NCBI GenBank assembly: GCA_026874595.1
Contig: CM049307.1
Span: 56,069,870-56,133,869, forward strand
Reading direction: 5' to 3'
DNA from: Sipunculus nudus
Lineage: Eukaryota; Annelida; Sipuncula; Golfingiida; Sipunculidae
DNA: 64,000 bases
Of the stretch, positions 37,701 to 48,461 are shown piece by piece; the stretch's first letter is position 1, and each line of letters starts with the position of its first letter. The notes beneath the pieces were generated by a model that did no database searches, was not told the origin of the DNA, and saw nothing but the letters and a program-made list of their open reading frames with translations. A program made the translations under genes and the position numbers.

Positions 37701-39150
37701 CGTTCACTCCATATTAATATTTATGCGTCCAGATGGCCCCATTTTTTTCGGAAATAAATTATATATATAATATGATTACACATCTATTGCCCAGCGGGTG
37801 TGACAAGGTGCAGCACCGATTCTTCTCTAAATTCTGGCTACCCCTCTGATAACCATCATGACTTAATCCTGATCAAAGAAGACCACGGTGTGTCCTCCAC
37901 AGTATTGTTCCTGCAAATACGTGCTAACCTAATATTTTGGCTTATGAATATTCATAGCTTCAAGGGTCGGGAGCACAGTGACAACTTTGGTTAAAGAATT
38001 AAATGTGACATGAAAATCGATATAGCGACCCATGACAATAGTTTTAGCAACATATGTTCATTCCATTATTGATTGGAATCCTGTAGTTTCGTTCTAGTAG
38101 GTGGTGCCACGTTTACATACTACAGAAAAGTAGTCGATTCCACAGCATCCAAGTCCTAGTCCTTGAAGCCCGAGTTCGAGTCCACTTTCTTTGAGTCCGA
38201 GTCGCTTCCGTCTGATTCCGAGTATAATAAATATCTCCCCTTTAAAAGAAATTGATTGATCTGTTAGTAGTGTTAGCTAGGTCTCTCAGTCCTTGATCAT
38301 TTTCCAAAACTACACAGAAGTTCGTGTAGCGTTAATTCTTCTTTATGCGGGTGGGGGGGGGGGGGTATATAGTATACTCCTGCTCTGGGCTTTAGTGTGG
38401 ATTTCCCTTAATTATAGTCTGTTCCACGGAAGAGTGCCCATTGAAATTTTGCAATTATTCTCTGAAACGCAAAATAAATCACACAGTCTGACCTTAAAAC
38501 TGATGAGGGACAAAAGGCCTATTATGAGATGTAAACTTTAAATTAAAAATCAACATTTATATTTGCAACCCTCTGGTTCTTCTGAATCGTGTTGGCGTTT
38601 GCCAATGGTCACATGCAGACAACTGCATTTTTCTAGAATATTAACGACCAAGTATTAGCCAAGCAGGAGCATTCAAGTGCAGTTGTTTGAGCATGTGACC
38701 AGTGACCTTGACCTTTATGAATGGAGTAGAGGTGTTGTAAAAAATAGAATGTTTACTCAGATATTGATTTATTGCAAAATTTTGAGTATTGCGTATTTTG
38801 AGTATTTTGAGAGTACAAGCAAAATACACTTACTGAAGTTTTTTTTTTTTGCCTGTCAGTACATGTATCCCAAATCTTCGTGTCAGATGAAATCCTTTCT
38901 ATGTGCAGATCTTTTATGGTCCAGACAAAATAAAATCAAAGTACTGGCGTTGTGACAGGTGTAGCTGAGCTTGTACCTGATAATATAGTACGCATACTCT
39001 GGCCACGATAGAGGCCACCACCATCACTTGTATTAAAACACAGGGAAAAACCGTATTCAGCTATTTCGATTAACCGACTCTCATTTGTACAGTAGGGACA
39101 TTGTATTTCGACACAGCCAGCACCACAACAAATACAATCCACAAAACTAC
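28493..39150 (-). CDS. IgGFc-binding domain protein with possible C-terminal fucolectin-like domain
   Basis: Proposed exons, 5' to 3' on the minus strand: 38977 to about 39150, 36795-36907, 31116-32189, 28833 to about 29022, and 28493-28725. Phases agree across most joins. The first ends TCA G| and the second starts |GT ACG. The second ends CAG| and the third starts |ATA. The fourth ends CTT G| and the fifth starts |GT CGA. The first three give an IgGFc-binding N-terminal region; the last two a galactose-binding FTP/F5-8C-like fold. Such proteins are secreted or extracellular and linked to mucosal or immune recognition in invertebrates. The 5' end and signal peptide were not found. Joining exon 3 to exon 4 is the weak point, since the best acceptor before exon 4 leads into a stop, and exon 3 has a frameshift. 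These could be two genes or a decaying one. Confidence 0.55.
28833..29022 (-). CDS. Exon: N-terminal half of fucolectin/F5-8C-like domain
   Basis: Encodes FYASSVWNTNYGQLAIDGD, then KVTCMTTGYKSTPWLTIVF and FTAVNILG, matching the 'ASS.W...LAVDG...TC..T......W...L....V..V.I' start of FTP domains. It ends CTTG|GTATGT in phase with the terminal exon. The 5' boundary is unclear. A good acceptor (ATTTTAG at about 29037) puts TAA (29023-29025) in this frame. Only a purine-rich AG (GGAAAAAG) gives an open join. Read as damaged or mis-bounded. Confidence 0.55.
29030..30400. other. Proposed intron sequence, partly LINE-derived
   Basis: AT-rich. It includes a half MITE end at 29122-29136 and probable downstream remains of the LINE. 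A minus-strand frame at 29189-29533 has no recognisable domain. Confidence 0.4.
30400..30960 (-). mobile_element. Decayed LINE reverse transcriptase fragment
   Basis: On the minus strand, broken frames give the RT active-site motif MFADDILC (30924-30938 region), then KVNIDKTKIVVFRNGG, then YKYLGRIFS, then FDRMVLPILSYGNKFWG, then LGECGRWPLKV. This is the order found in non-LTR retrotransposon ORF2 from motif C to the thumb. Stops and shifts make it non-functional. It sits between the two proposed halves of the minus-strand gene. Confidence 0.7.
31116..32189 (-). CDS. IgGFc-binding domain exon with a frameshift near its 3' end
   Basis: A long open frame, about 1,070 nt, after acceptor TTTAATTTGCAG. 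Features: KGILVETTGPLTVLAANIAF, the conserved FVIPCYISGDNGYSQFTIVG block, VSNRPVAVFSGHSCGNVP, WCDHVAIEVPP and WGxx-free Cys pairs typical of the IgGFc-binding N-terminal family (PF17517). Near 31190-31200 the frame shifts. The long frame ends LVMCTDMLPS and reaches TAA. The adjacent frame continues PWYTGYVHGHATITGVGYP, the expected family ending, up to donor AGTG|GTAAGG. One base appears missing at the GGGCC run: a null allele or a sequence error. Confidence 0.8.
32190..36794. other. Intron of the IgGFc-binding gene
   Basis: About 4.6 kb without exons. It holds a degenerate dispersed repeat of TTATTACAATATTGGCC (35280-36000) with a large hairpin, and two diverged copies of a stretch of about 125 bp beginning AAGGTCAA near 34600-34850. 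No coding frame is supported. Confidence 0.5.
35343..35387. repeat. Perfect 20-bp inverted repeat (hairpin)
   Basis: Arm ACGGTTATTACAATATGGGT, loop TGATG, arm ACCCATATTGTAATAACCGT. The arms are fully complementary. The same TTATTACAATAT motif is scattered in both orientations over 35280-36000. Confidence 0.95.
36795..36907 (-). CDS. Upstream exon of the IgGFc-binding gene
   Basis: 113 nt between acceptor CGCACTCCAG and donor GTTAGT. Encodes VKYAVVFLDNYYVTGFCD, then VYLTAKKKNISVQ, matching the family's early 'FxxAFxxNY......LxxxITT' strand pair. The exit phase is 0, which fits the start of 31116-32189. The peptide continues naturally across that join (NISVQ / IATDKEI). Confidence 0.6.
36908..38976. 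other. Intron of the IgGFc-binding gene
   Basis: Contains (AT)n at about 37528-37543, (GA)n at 37597-37619, and a G-run at 38348-38366. No exon recognised. Confidence 0.5.
38977..39150 (-). CDS. Possible 5' exon of the IgGFc-binding gene
   Basis: An open frame ending SMRTILS plus one base at TATCAG|GTACAAG. The one-base carry-over matches the incoming phase of the exon at 36907. It contains several Cys (CVEIQCPYC) and GFSLCFNTSDGG. The 5' edge is uncertain: a strong pyrimidine tract TTTTTCCCTGTGTTTTAATA ending in CAAG could make the true exon much shorter. No signal peptide is seen in this frame. Confidence 0.35.
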
Positions 39151-40729
39151 CCCACCAGGTTGTGCTCCCAGGTGAGCCCAGGCATTGTTCAATATAAATC
39201 CCAAATTTACATTACCTGGAGTTCTTGGTGCTGTTTTTCTCCGGTCTCTTCATACTTTTCCCATGCCGTTTTCTCTTGATCACACCCCTAATTTGTTGCA
39301 AATTTTGCAACTTTAGCCAGCTGCGGGAAGCAAATAGACTTATTGGACTCAGAGAAGGTTGGGCGGGATCTGTTCGACATACCGCTTTTAGCTTTGACGT
39401 TGATATTCGGCCTAACGCCGATAGTCGTTTTTCACATTTCAAATCCGAGTAATTTTATGACAATGATTCTGAACAGAATAGTTCCGTCAAAGTAATTTTG
39501 CATTGAGGTTTCTTGGCACATACTTGTCAGTGAAGGGGTCAACCAGTGAAAAAGTGCAGGTTTTGACCCACGTTTGCTGAGGTTACTAAAGAAAGTGTCC
39601 AGATCTGCACGTGTATGGTTCATGCTAGATTCGGTTGGCTTTGTTTGTCCAGGACAAGTATACCGCGGATCCAGGGAGGGGGGTTTAGGGAATCGGAATC
39701 CCCGTCCCCCAACAATCCCTGCTCCAGACTTTTGAATTATGTGACAATAAATTGCCCCAGAAACTCAAATATACACTATTTACAATACTATTTGACACTA
39801 TTTGATGCTAGGTTGACCCTTTTTCATTCATTCCCAAAGTTCATGAATAATCTGGCAACTGTTTCTCTTGCTATGTGTATTTACGTTATAAGAATATTAA
39901 AATTGTGAGTTGATTCTTCACAGAATCTAAGATTTTCTTTCATTTTTTTAATTCCATACACACACACATAATCCAACAATGAAGTGATACCGAGTTACAG
40001 CGATCACCCTTTGTCCGTCGTTCGTCCGGCCGCCTGGCTGTCCGTTCGTTTACATGGCAAAAATTGTAACGTAGACCTAGAAACTTCTAAATTTACATCC
40101 AGGGAGGTCCTGGGAAAACACCTTGGAAACCTAAAATTAGGACATGATGGCCTGTTTTCTGCGAGCTACGGGCCAAAACATGATTTTTAGCAACCAGACA
40201 GTCGAGAGGACACATACGGAACTCTTGGACCTTGAACCTCTTACTTAAAGGGATATCATTAAAACGTCTACTTGGAAACCTGATATTAGTTCACTGCAAT
40301 ACCATTCTGTGAGCGGTAGAAAACAACATGATATGAGCCCTGTGAAAGTTAGTTGAGCACAGATCTTGATCGATGGACCAAGGGCTTTCAAAAACTCCGG
40401 GGTAAGCGTCTATGACGCTTGAAATCTAATTTGGACGCTCGGTTGTGTGGTTCAAAGCACCTGAAAGGGCGCGCGGAATTTCTGGCTGTTAACCCAATAG
40501 ATTTAAATCTATATGACTATCTATAAATAATTGAGTATTGAGGACTAACTCAAAACCAGTGAATTTGTCAACACTGTCCTGACAACTAACGTTTATATTT
40601 CGCTTGAGTCACATTATCATATAACACAGTAACTTATCATTTAATTATACAAAATGACATTAGATATGAAAAGATTCAATTTAACATGAATTTACTTTTG
40701 AGTAAGTAATTTCAGCATGCTTTAATATA

Positions 40730-40776
<47 letters not shown>

Positions 40777-42456
40777 CACCAACAAATATCAAGTACTACT
40801 GGTTACGTCAGAGATATTTATGATGCATTAAGTCAATCGACAATATTAAACATGGTATTCAGGATATGTCGCCGCATTTCCCTTCCCGCTCGAATAAATT
40901 TCATCAAAAAGTGTATATGTGTTCTTGTCTCTGATTCAAAATGAGTGGTTCATCAACATGCGTGCCCACGAAAATCCATCCAGTAAAGCACACTTATGCC
41001 AAAAAAAAAAAAAAAAAAACGGTTCTCAGGCACTTTTTTTTAAATTAGTATGGGTGGGCGATTTTTTGTTACGTTTTTTGTATGTTTCGATAAAAATGTC
41101 TTATGATCAGGGAAAAGTATGATAATAACACTAAATAACACTAAATAACAAAGGAAATCTTATCAAAATTGTATTATTTTATCTTCTGGAAAGATGAAAA
41201 CTAAAATGTATAATGTTGATGCGGGGGGGTGTAAAATGATGGGGGCAGTGCCTGAGGACCATATCAATTTTTATTTTTTTGCTTTATACGGGTATTATGT
41301 CAGAGCTAAGTTCGCAATCACAGATTGGCTTGATTTGGTTACCAAAACAGGTAGGGGGAGAGTACATGATTACACCATTAGCTGAAACAAACCCATCATA
41401 AGTGTTAATTCCCCAGATCCCAGGTGTAAGGTGTGTTTTGGGCTGTTGGTTACAAATAAATTTAGAAAACAGGCAGTAGGATTTACAAGCGAAATAAGTC
41501 TTTGTAAAAAATCTTTGTAATAAACTAAACCAAAAATATATATTTCGAAAGGAGTGACTGTTAATCCTACATCTTTCGTTTACCAACACATAACACAATA
41601 AGAAAAACAGTACAATTTATCTTGGTAATAGGGCATCGTATTTCGGCTCATTTTAGAATTTATTTTAAATATGAACAGTATACATCTGGGTTATAAATCT
41701 AAAAAAAAATCCATTAAGCAATTATTTGTGTGGTCGTCAACAGATAATGGTGACATGTTTGGTAGTGACCTCTGGTTAGTTGCCCATACTACTATTTTCC
41801 TCTCAATCTGCATTTCTTATTGATCATTTTTTATTTGCTGCTATTCTCGTGTAAGTTTTGTAATTGTATCCAGCTTTTTTTTGGCGAATCTTTTCAGCGA
41901 ATCCATTAAATCAGTTCCTCAGATGTCTCCCATTCCGATTTCGTCACATAATATAACAGGTTTCCTGCAATAAACAACTACTGGAGTGCTTTATGGCATT
42001 TCACCAGAGCTTTATAATTTAACAAATGAAGATGAATCAAGTATTTTCAGATATTTTACTTCTATGTAGTTTCGTGCAACATCTTGTTACACTCATCAGG
42101 TAAGGTTGTCAGGGGATCAGTGGATTAGTAGTCCAGTTGGTTGTTCCTGCACACATTGGCTTGGTTCTTGAGACTGCATATTTAACTTTAAACTACTAAT
42201 CTACAGATCCCTTGACCGGACCAACAACTGGGGTTATGATTAAATAAAAACAAACCAGTAACCCCAATTCACCAACATAACCAACCAGTCAAGCGATACC
42301 AAAATCTAGTAACCACAGATTAATCTTACCTATTATGACAAACTTCACCCACATAGCTGATCACTCAAGATTGTACCTGAAGAGTGAGCCGGCTTGACTG
42401 CTGCGCTCACAAAAAAAGATCTGTCGCAGAAATTGATTAAGTCAAACTAACCGTAC

Positions 42457-42506
<50 letters not shown>

Positions 42507-43280
42507 TATATAAGTAACTGTATTTTTCGCTTTTATATAGTTTATCCCCCCCCCCCCATCCCCCACATAACCCCTTACCACGGTAAACGTTCGTCTAACC
42601 AATGTGATGATCATTAGCTTGTGTTTATGGTAAAACTGGTCTAAACAAAAAGTTACTTTATTTATGTTGAAAATCAGAATAAATCCTCAATTAAAGAAAG
42701 ATCAAGACATTTTTTAATATACCATGGATATTCATATGACATGTTTCCATGAAGGAGCTCATGAGAGATTAAGCACACACTTAGAATCTCAGACACGACC
42801 TTGTCCATCTCTCTAACGGATAAGAGAATTTTCTGTAACATTTTAAATAATGTAGAACTCTAGCTTTAATACGGTAACTCCTCAATAACGGTCAGAGCTT
42901 CTATAACGGTCAGATTTTCTGGTAACCGTCGTTATATTTCATATTGGTTTGATTTTCAGTTGCGGCCACTACTCTGTTCAGTATTACGGCCAGTTTTTCT
43001 GGTCCCGCAGGCCAGTAAGCTCTGCAATTACGGTAAGTGGCTAAATCGAGCGTCCACCGTTGACATTACAGTCTCAGTTTATTATAATCATAGTGACATG
43101 TAACATACATGAAACAAACTTTATGGTAGGCACATCAATCAGTTACCCAGCCCTTCTTGGGCTTATATGTCACCTCAAGTATATAGACAATAAATACATA
43201 GTGGTAGACTTTAACAATAATAAACATCATTTAAATACACGGGCTGCGCATTTTCTAACAGATTAAGAGAAAAGTATATC
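39151..43280. other. Intergenic stretch with mobile-element debris
   Basis: Holds (AT)n at 40738-40766 and 42463-42502, a poly-A run at 40999-41020, a poly-C run at 42546-42557, a MITE-like element at 41018-41262, and repeated AATAACGGTCAGA-type sequence at 42880-43040 that resembles decayed pogo/Tigger ends. A minus-strand frame at 41284-41598 (104 codons, cysteine-rich) is unrecognised. Confidence 0.45.
41018..41262. mobile_element. MITE-like element, about 245 bp
   Basis: The left end GGTTCTCAGGCACTTTTTTT and the right end AGTGCCTGAGGACC form an inverted repeat (GGTYCTCAGGCACT). An internal poly-A/T-rich body carries no frame. A related left end (GGTTCTCAGGCACCGTGCGC) is present at about 27134. 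Confidence 0.5.
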
Positions 43281-43284
43281 TTTC

Positions 43285-43560
43285 TTCTTGTTCCAAGAGC
43301 GGGCCTGGCATTCAACCATAATCTTAAAACCACCATTCGTTAAATAAACCAATTGATCTATTTAATCATGAAGAGGAAATTGTGAGTAATTGCTTAGATG
43401 CTTTATCAAATAGAACTGTTCGGAGTGCATTGAAAGCAGAACATTAAAAAATTATGTGTTTTTCATCTTCGACTTTACCATTATTACATATAGGACAAAC
43501 CTTTTCTTCAAATATTAGTTTCGTATATTGTTCCTGTCTGTTAATAAGTGCCTCGATAAT
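43285..43560 (-). mobile_element. LINE ORF2 C-terminal remnant
   Basis: Minus-strand reading gives VCPICNNGKVEDEKHIIF, a stop, then CSAFNALRTVLFDKASKQLL. The CxxC...EDEKH...C pattern is the zinc-knuckle-like C-terminal tail common in non-LTR retrotransposon ORF2. It is broken by stops and has no RT domain attached. Confidence 0.65.
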
Positions 43561-43989
43561 AGTCAACCGCTTAACCGTGACTGAGTTGTTTGAAACTTTG
43601 CAGTGTCACCGTGTGCTCAAAGGCATTGGTTCATCCCTGCGTGTGTTTGTTTGGCGCGAGTCCGATATATGATCAGCAGGTTTTTTTCATTAAATTAACT
43701 GATTAGGTCTAGCGTGTCCTACTGATCAATAACAACTTACAGGTAAATTTTAAGCCTCTTTTTTTCTTTAATGTACTTGTGATCATATGAATATCGTACA
43801 AAAACAATGCTGCGAACTTTGCACAACTCACCCACACATGAATAATTAAATATGAATAATTAAGGATGCAACATAAACATCAAAAGTCGACAAAAAATAG
43901 TACCCATGCAAATATTGATAACTACATGTACTCTTATACCACTTTAAGCCTACCCTCCCTATACGGGTGCGGCTTTAATAGGAAGGATG

Positions 43990-44374
43990 CATAACAGATG
44001 AAACAATTCTTATTTAAAGCATGTTATTTCTTAGAATGTAGGTTGGAACTTCTACAACAATGAAAACTATGTTCACATGTTGAATCTTGGAAAGATGTAC
44101 ATCCAAAACGCATGGAGTAATGATATCGCAGGTAGTCTTCGTGATGTGATAGCACATTATCCCTTGCTCTGTGTTTAATTATAAGTCAGGCTGCTGTCAC
44201 TATAACCTGATCCCTGGATATATTTGTTATTCCTAACCCTGGGGGAAAAACGATACATCACATGTTACATTACACATCGTATTTATAAGTATAGGCAAGG
44301 CTGGAGCGTGTTAAGGGGGCACAGTTCAACAAATGTGACAGTTAGTGTGCGTTTCATTTTGCTTCGCTGTCATA
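43990..44374 (+). promoter_or_regulatory. 5' flank of P450 copy A
   Basis: Shares diverged blocks, in the same order, with 53560-54078 upstream of copy B: CACATGTTGAATCTTGGAAA, then AAGTCAGGCTGCTGTCA, then CCCTGGATATA. A TATTTATAAG at about 44279, some 90 bp before the ATG, is a TATA-box candidate. The duplicated unit thus includes the promoter region. Confidence 0.45.
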
Positions 44375-47300
44375 ATGGGGTCGGAATGGATTAATGGGTT
44401 CCCTGCTTTAGGACTTGTACCTATCATTATTGGATTGGTTGTTTTCGTCCTGGTGTAAGTATGTTTATCCACTTAGGCATTGATGACACAATAAACCCAG
44501 TGCATGTTGATGAGTAATACAATGAGTTCAACAAATGTGACACCGCGGTGTCGCCAGAATGAAGACCGTTTGGTTTCGCAAATTCCCAATTTTAGGAATG
44601 ACACCTAAAATAAATGGATTGACTTTTCTGTTCCTGGTTTAAGTATATATTAGTCCACCTAGGCATAAAAAAAACACAGTAAACCCCTTAAATTTTGAGG
44701 AGTTATTATTGAACAGATAAGAAAAGACTTCTCTGATACCAGCTGGGGGATTACCTTTTAATGAATATATGGTAATGACGAGGCTTAAGTAGAACATTCA
44801 GAAACAGCAGCATGTATTTACAATATATTTACAATACAACAGTCAACCAATAACACCGTAAACAGACAAGACGTCACTAAGGGTTTCTAAAAATATATGT
44901 CCAGTTTTATTTTATTGTTCTGTAATAAGCCGAAAAGATATTTGAAAGGTATTTGAAGATGATTTGTAAATCTGTATACAAGCTTAATTCCTATGAAAAA
45001 TACTTTCCTTGGTACTCATATTTGCTCATTTTTCCATTATCACAAGCAGATACTCTGTATGGCCTCTCCTCAACCGGGACTTGGCTCACGTGCCTGGACC
45101 CAGGGTTTTCCCATTCTTCTACATAATTCAGCTTTTTTTCTCTAAGGTTTGTTGAATTTGCATAACTCTTTATTGGTATAATGATATATTCGTTGATAAT
45201 AATTGGAAAGACTATTAAATATTTCCAAATTTAGCAGATGCACCAGAGTTTCAAATAAAAAAATATTGCATAGGGAACCAGTCTAGACTCGGTGTCGTCT
45301 GACTTCTTTTAATTAAGTTGATGTTTCACTCATAATTATTGTTCTATCTTTCATTGACACTTAACCTACATGAAATGTTTTGTATTATCTGCTTCTTTTA
45401 CATATCTTCCTTGTCTATTTATTTTTAGGAATTTTATACTCAGGATATGGAAAACATTAAAATGTATGGGAAGGTTTTCAGGTGAGTTAAAGAACCTTCC
45501 CTGCTTTTTCATAAGATTTTATAGTGGAAATTATGTTTGCCATCAAACTGTCTTTATATATACGGTATTTTATCTTCCTCGAGTATAGACTATCTAGCTT
45601 AACTCTTTATATCATGTCGGAATAGGTCTGTAGTATTGCAAACTTAAGATAACCCTATAACAAGAAAAGGTGTACTGTATCTTTGATATGCTTGTAGGGT
45701 ATACGAGGGGCGAAAGCCATCGCTTGTTGTGGCAGACACAGAAATGCTGAAGCAGATTCTGATCAAGAAATTTGATAACTTCACTGACAGAGCGGTATGG
45801 ACAGTAACCTAAGTTATGTTAGGTCAAAGGTCATGGTATAAAAATAATAGGTAATAGCTAAAACAGATAATGACAATGATGGCGTGGCAGTGGGAGTCGC
45901 AGCCTGCTCAGCACATATAACTTGTTATTTTATATAAGTAATAAATGTATGTTGCTCATTTTTCCTATGCCTAACTGAAAATTCGCATCTCTCAGCAGCT
46001 TGAAAGAAACAACATTAGTTGCGTTTGTGAATCGTGAACTCTCAAATCATTAGTATTTATGTAAATTTTTAAACCATGTTTTAACTGAGGAATGCAGCAT
46101 ATTTTGGCGTCTTTCTGTGAATAATACCTTTATCCTACATAATAATACTATTTATAATTATAAAATATTATAATGCACTACTTGAGGCTCGTCACCAGAA
46201 TGTTATGGAGGTTCTCTTATTCTAAGTCCAGTTTCTTTCGAGAGTCGTAATAGCACGGATACAATAACAGCTGTGACGAGTTGTATAATATTATAAGAGG
46301 GTATCAGATTCAGCACATTAATGTCTGTTTCCTGTGCAAAGCGGCTGAGCAAGACCTTCTGGTAACTAAATTCCATTCCATCCCCTGTGTCTTTCTGCCT
46401 TTTTTTTCGTGATAATGTTTACACAATTCACTAAAGCTTACTTTTATTTACGTCAGATGTAAGTTACACAAATGTGACGATTATATAACAGCAAAATAAT
46501 CCTTTCCCATGTATGGATTCCATATTATTAATTCAGAATGAAATATGACTGAACAGATGTACGGCCTTTCGACATATTAGTGACGACCAAAGCTGGCGAT
46601 CTTAAAGTTTATACATTTGACAATTCGTAGTGATGACGTCACGATGGTATTTGTACGTCACACGTTTGTTGCATCCTCTATATGTTCCTCCTTCACTAGA
46701 ACTGACGCCGTCCTCTTCGCAGCCCTTTCTAAATAGTTTAAAATCTTCTGGGCGTCGCAAAGTAAATATATTTAACCTAACTATTTTAATTATATCTAAA
46801 TCGTCATAAATCACCATATTACCTCCTTTGAAAAACGGTTAATTTGCTGTGGCACAAATAATAAATATTAGATAAATAATACAAAAATATAGTTGTACTT
46901 TAGGTCTTATTACGACTTGCTTTAGCAAAGCATTTGTCAGTCATATTGTGTAGAAAGAAGTATTATAACATTGATCTATGTGGTGATATTTTATTTTTTT
47001 GCCATGCACCATAACATCATAATGTACTCTGTTTAACAGATGATGCCCATCAACGAAATATTAGACATGATTCTTTTTCGTACCAATGGTGCCAGGTGGC
47101 GCAGACTGCGATATCTGATGACACCGCCCTTCACAACAGGGAGAATTAAAAGGGTATGTTACAATTCAAATCAGTATGTTTTAATTGATAATGATGATGG
47201 AAATCCATTTGAAGAGGCGAACAAGAGAACAATCACGAGAAAAAAGGGAAAAGGGTAATGCATAATGCGGAACTCACTCCAGCCGGGATAACTGCTTAAT

Positions 47301-47960
47301 AACTCTTTAAACTATTTTGACAATTTCAGTGTCTCGTACATTATATTTCGCCCTTCGTCCTTATACAATAATACAAAAAGTAATACCATTGATAGTTCGG
47401 TTTAAAAAGAAAGATGAGACAGACTAACTACAGTAGAAAACTGATTTGATCAAATCTTTTAAGGAAACAGACGTAAGTTAAGATACCAATGTTTTATAAA
47501 ATAATAATGATATAATGATAATTACGCCATATTTGTGTTTGATTTAACGTTCTTTTAATACTCACGGAATAAAACACTATAGATGTGGGGTTCAATAAAA
47601 ACATGCGTGGAAAGATTGGACACAAATGTCGGCAGACATACTGGAAACCAAGAGGGGTTTAATGTTCTGGGGTAAGAAATCATCAATTTATTTATATTTT
47701 ACTGACTCTTCATTGAATAAAAAAGATCGTTGGCTTAAAAGCAATCATCAGTAGCAAATAGGGTTTGGTCGATACACCTCGATACCGTTACCGATACCGT
47801 CACATGTTGTATCATCGTAAAAAAGAAAAGCAACTAATAAAATATAGATACAACTATAATCTATCATGTAATCTAAACAATTTATAAAACTGAAGCTTTT
47901 TTATATTTGTTATATTGGCCTTAAATAAAACCATATTTTGCTGTTTGATCGATATGATGA

Positions 47961-48028
<68 letters not shown>

Positions 48029-48422
48029 TTATATATATAGATATATGCTTCCCCGACAAGCCGTTGCTTTTGAGCGGTTACAGAGGAACACTAATGTTTG
48101 TCGTTATTGTAGATCTTAGTAGGTCAATACGTATCGGGTATCGCAGAAGTATCGTACCCCAGTAGGCTGACCGATACACAGCCCTATATTGCCAATAGTG
48201 TATTTCGACATGTATTTTAGTCCTGAAACCTGGTAACTATATTTTTTTCAGTTTGTGTTATGCGTATTCCATGGATGCCCTGTGCACTTCTGTGTTGGCA
48301 GTCGATGCCGAGACAATGAGCAACACGAACCACCCGTTACTGACCTATTCAATACAGATTACACGTGATCTTCAACCAGCAAATGCTATGATTATATTGT
48401 CCTGTAAGTCATATGAGATCCC

Positions 48423-48461
<39 letters not shown>

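Noticed and set aside
39100-39200. Signal-peptide-like frame (VVLWIVFVVVLAVS) upstream of the IgGFc-binding exons
   Set aside because: It is in a different frame from the exon that joins in phase, has no ATG, and hits a stop soon after.
42860-43050. Intact pogo/Tigger transposon
   Set aside because: Only repeated AATAACGGTCAGA-like sequence; no paired ends or transposase frame nearby.
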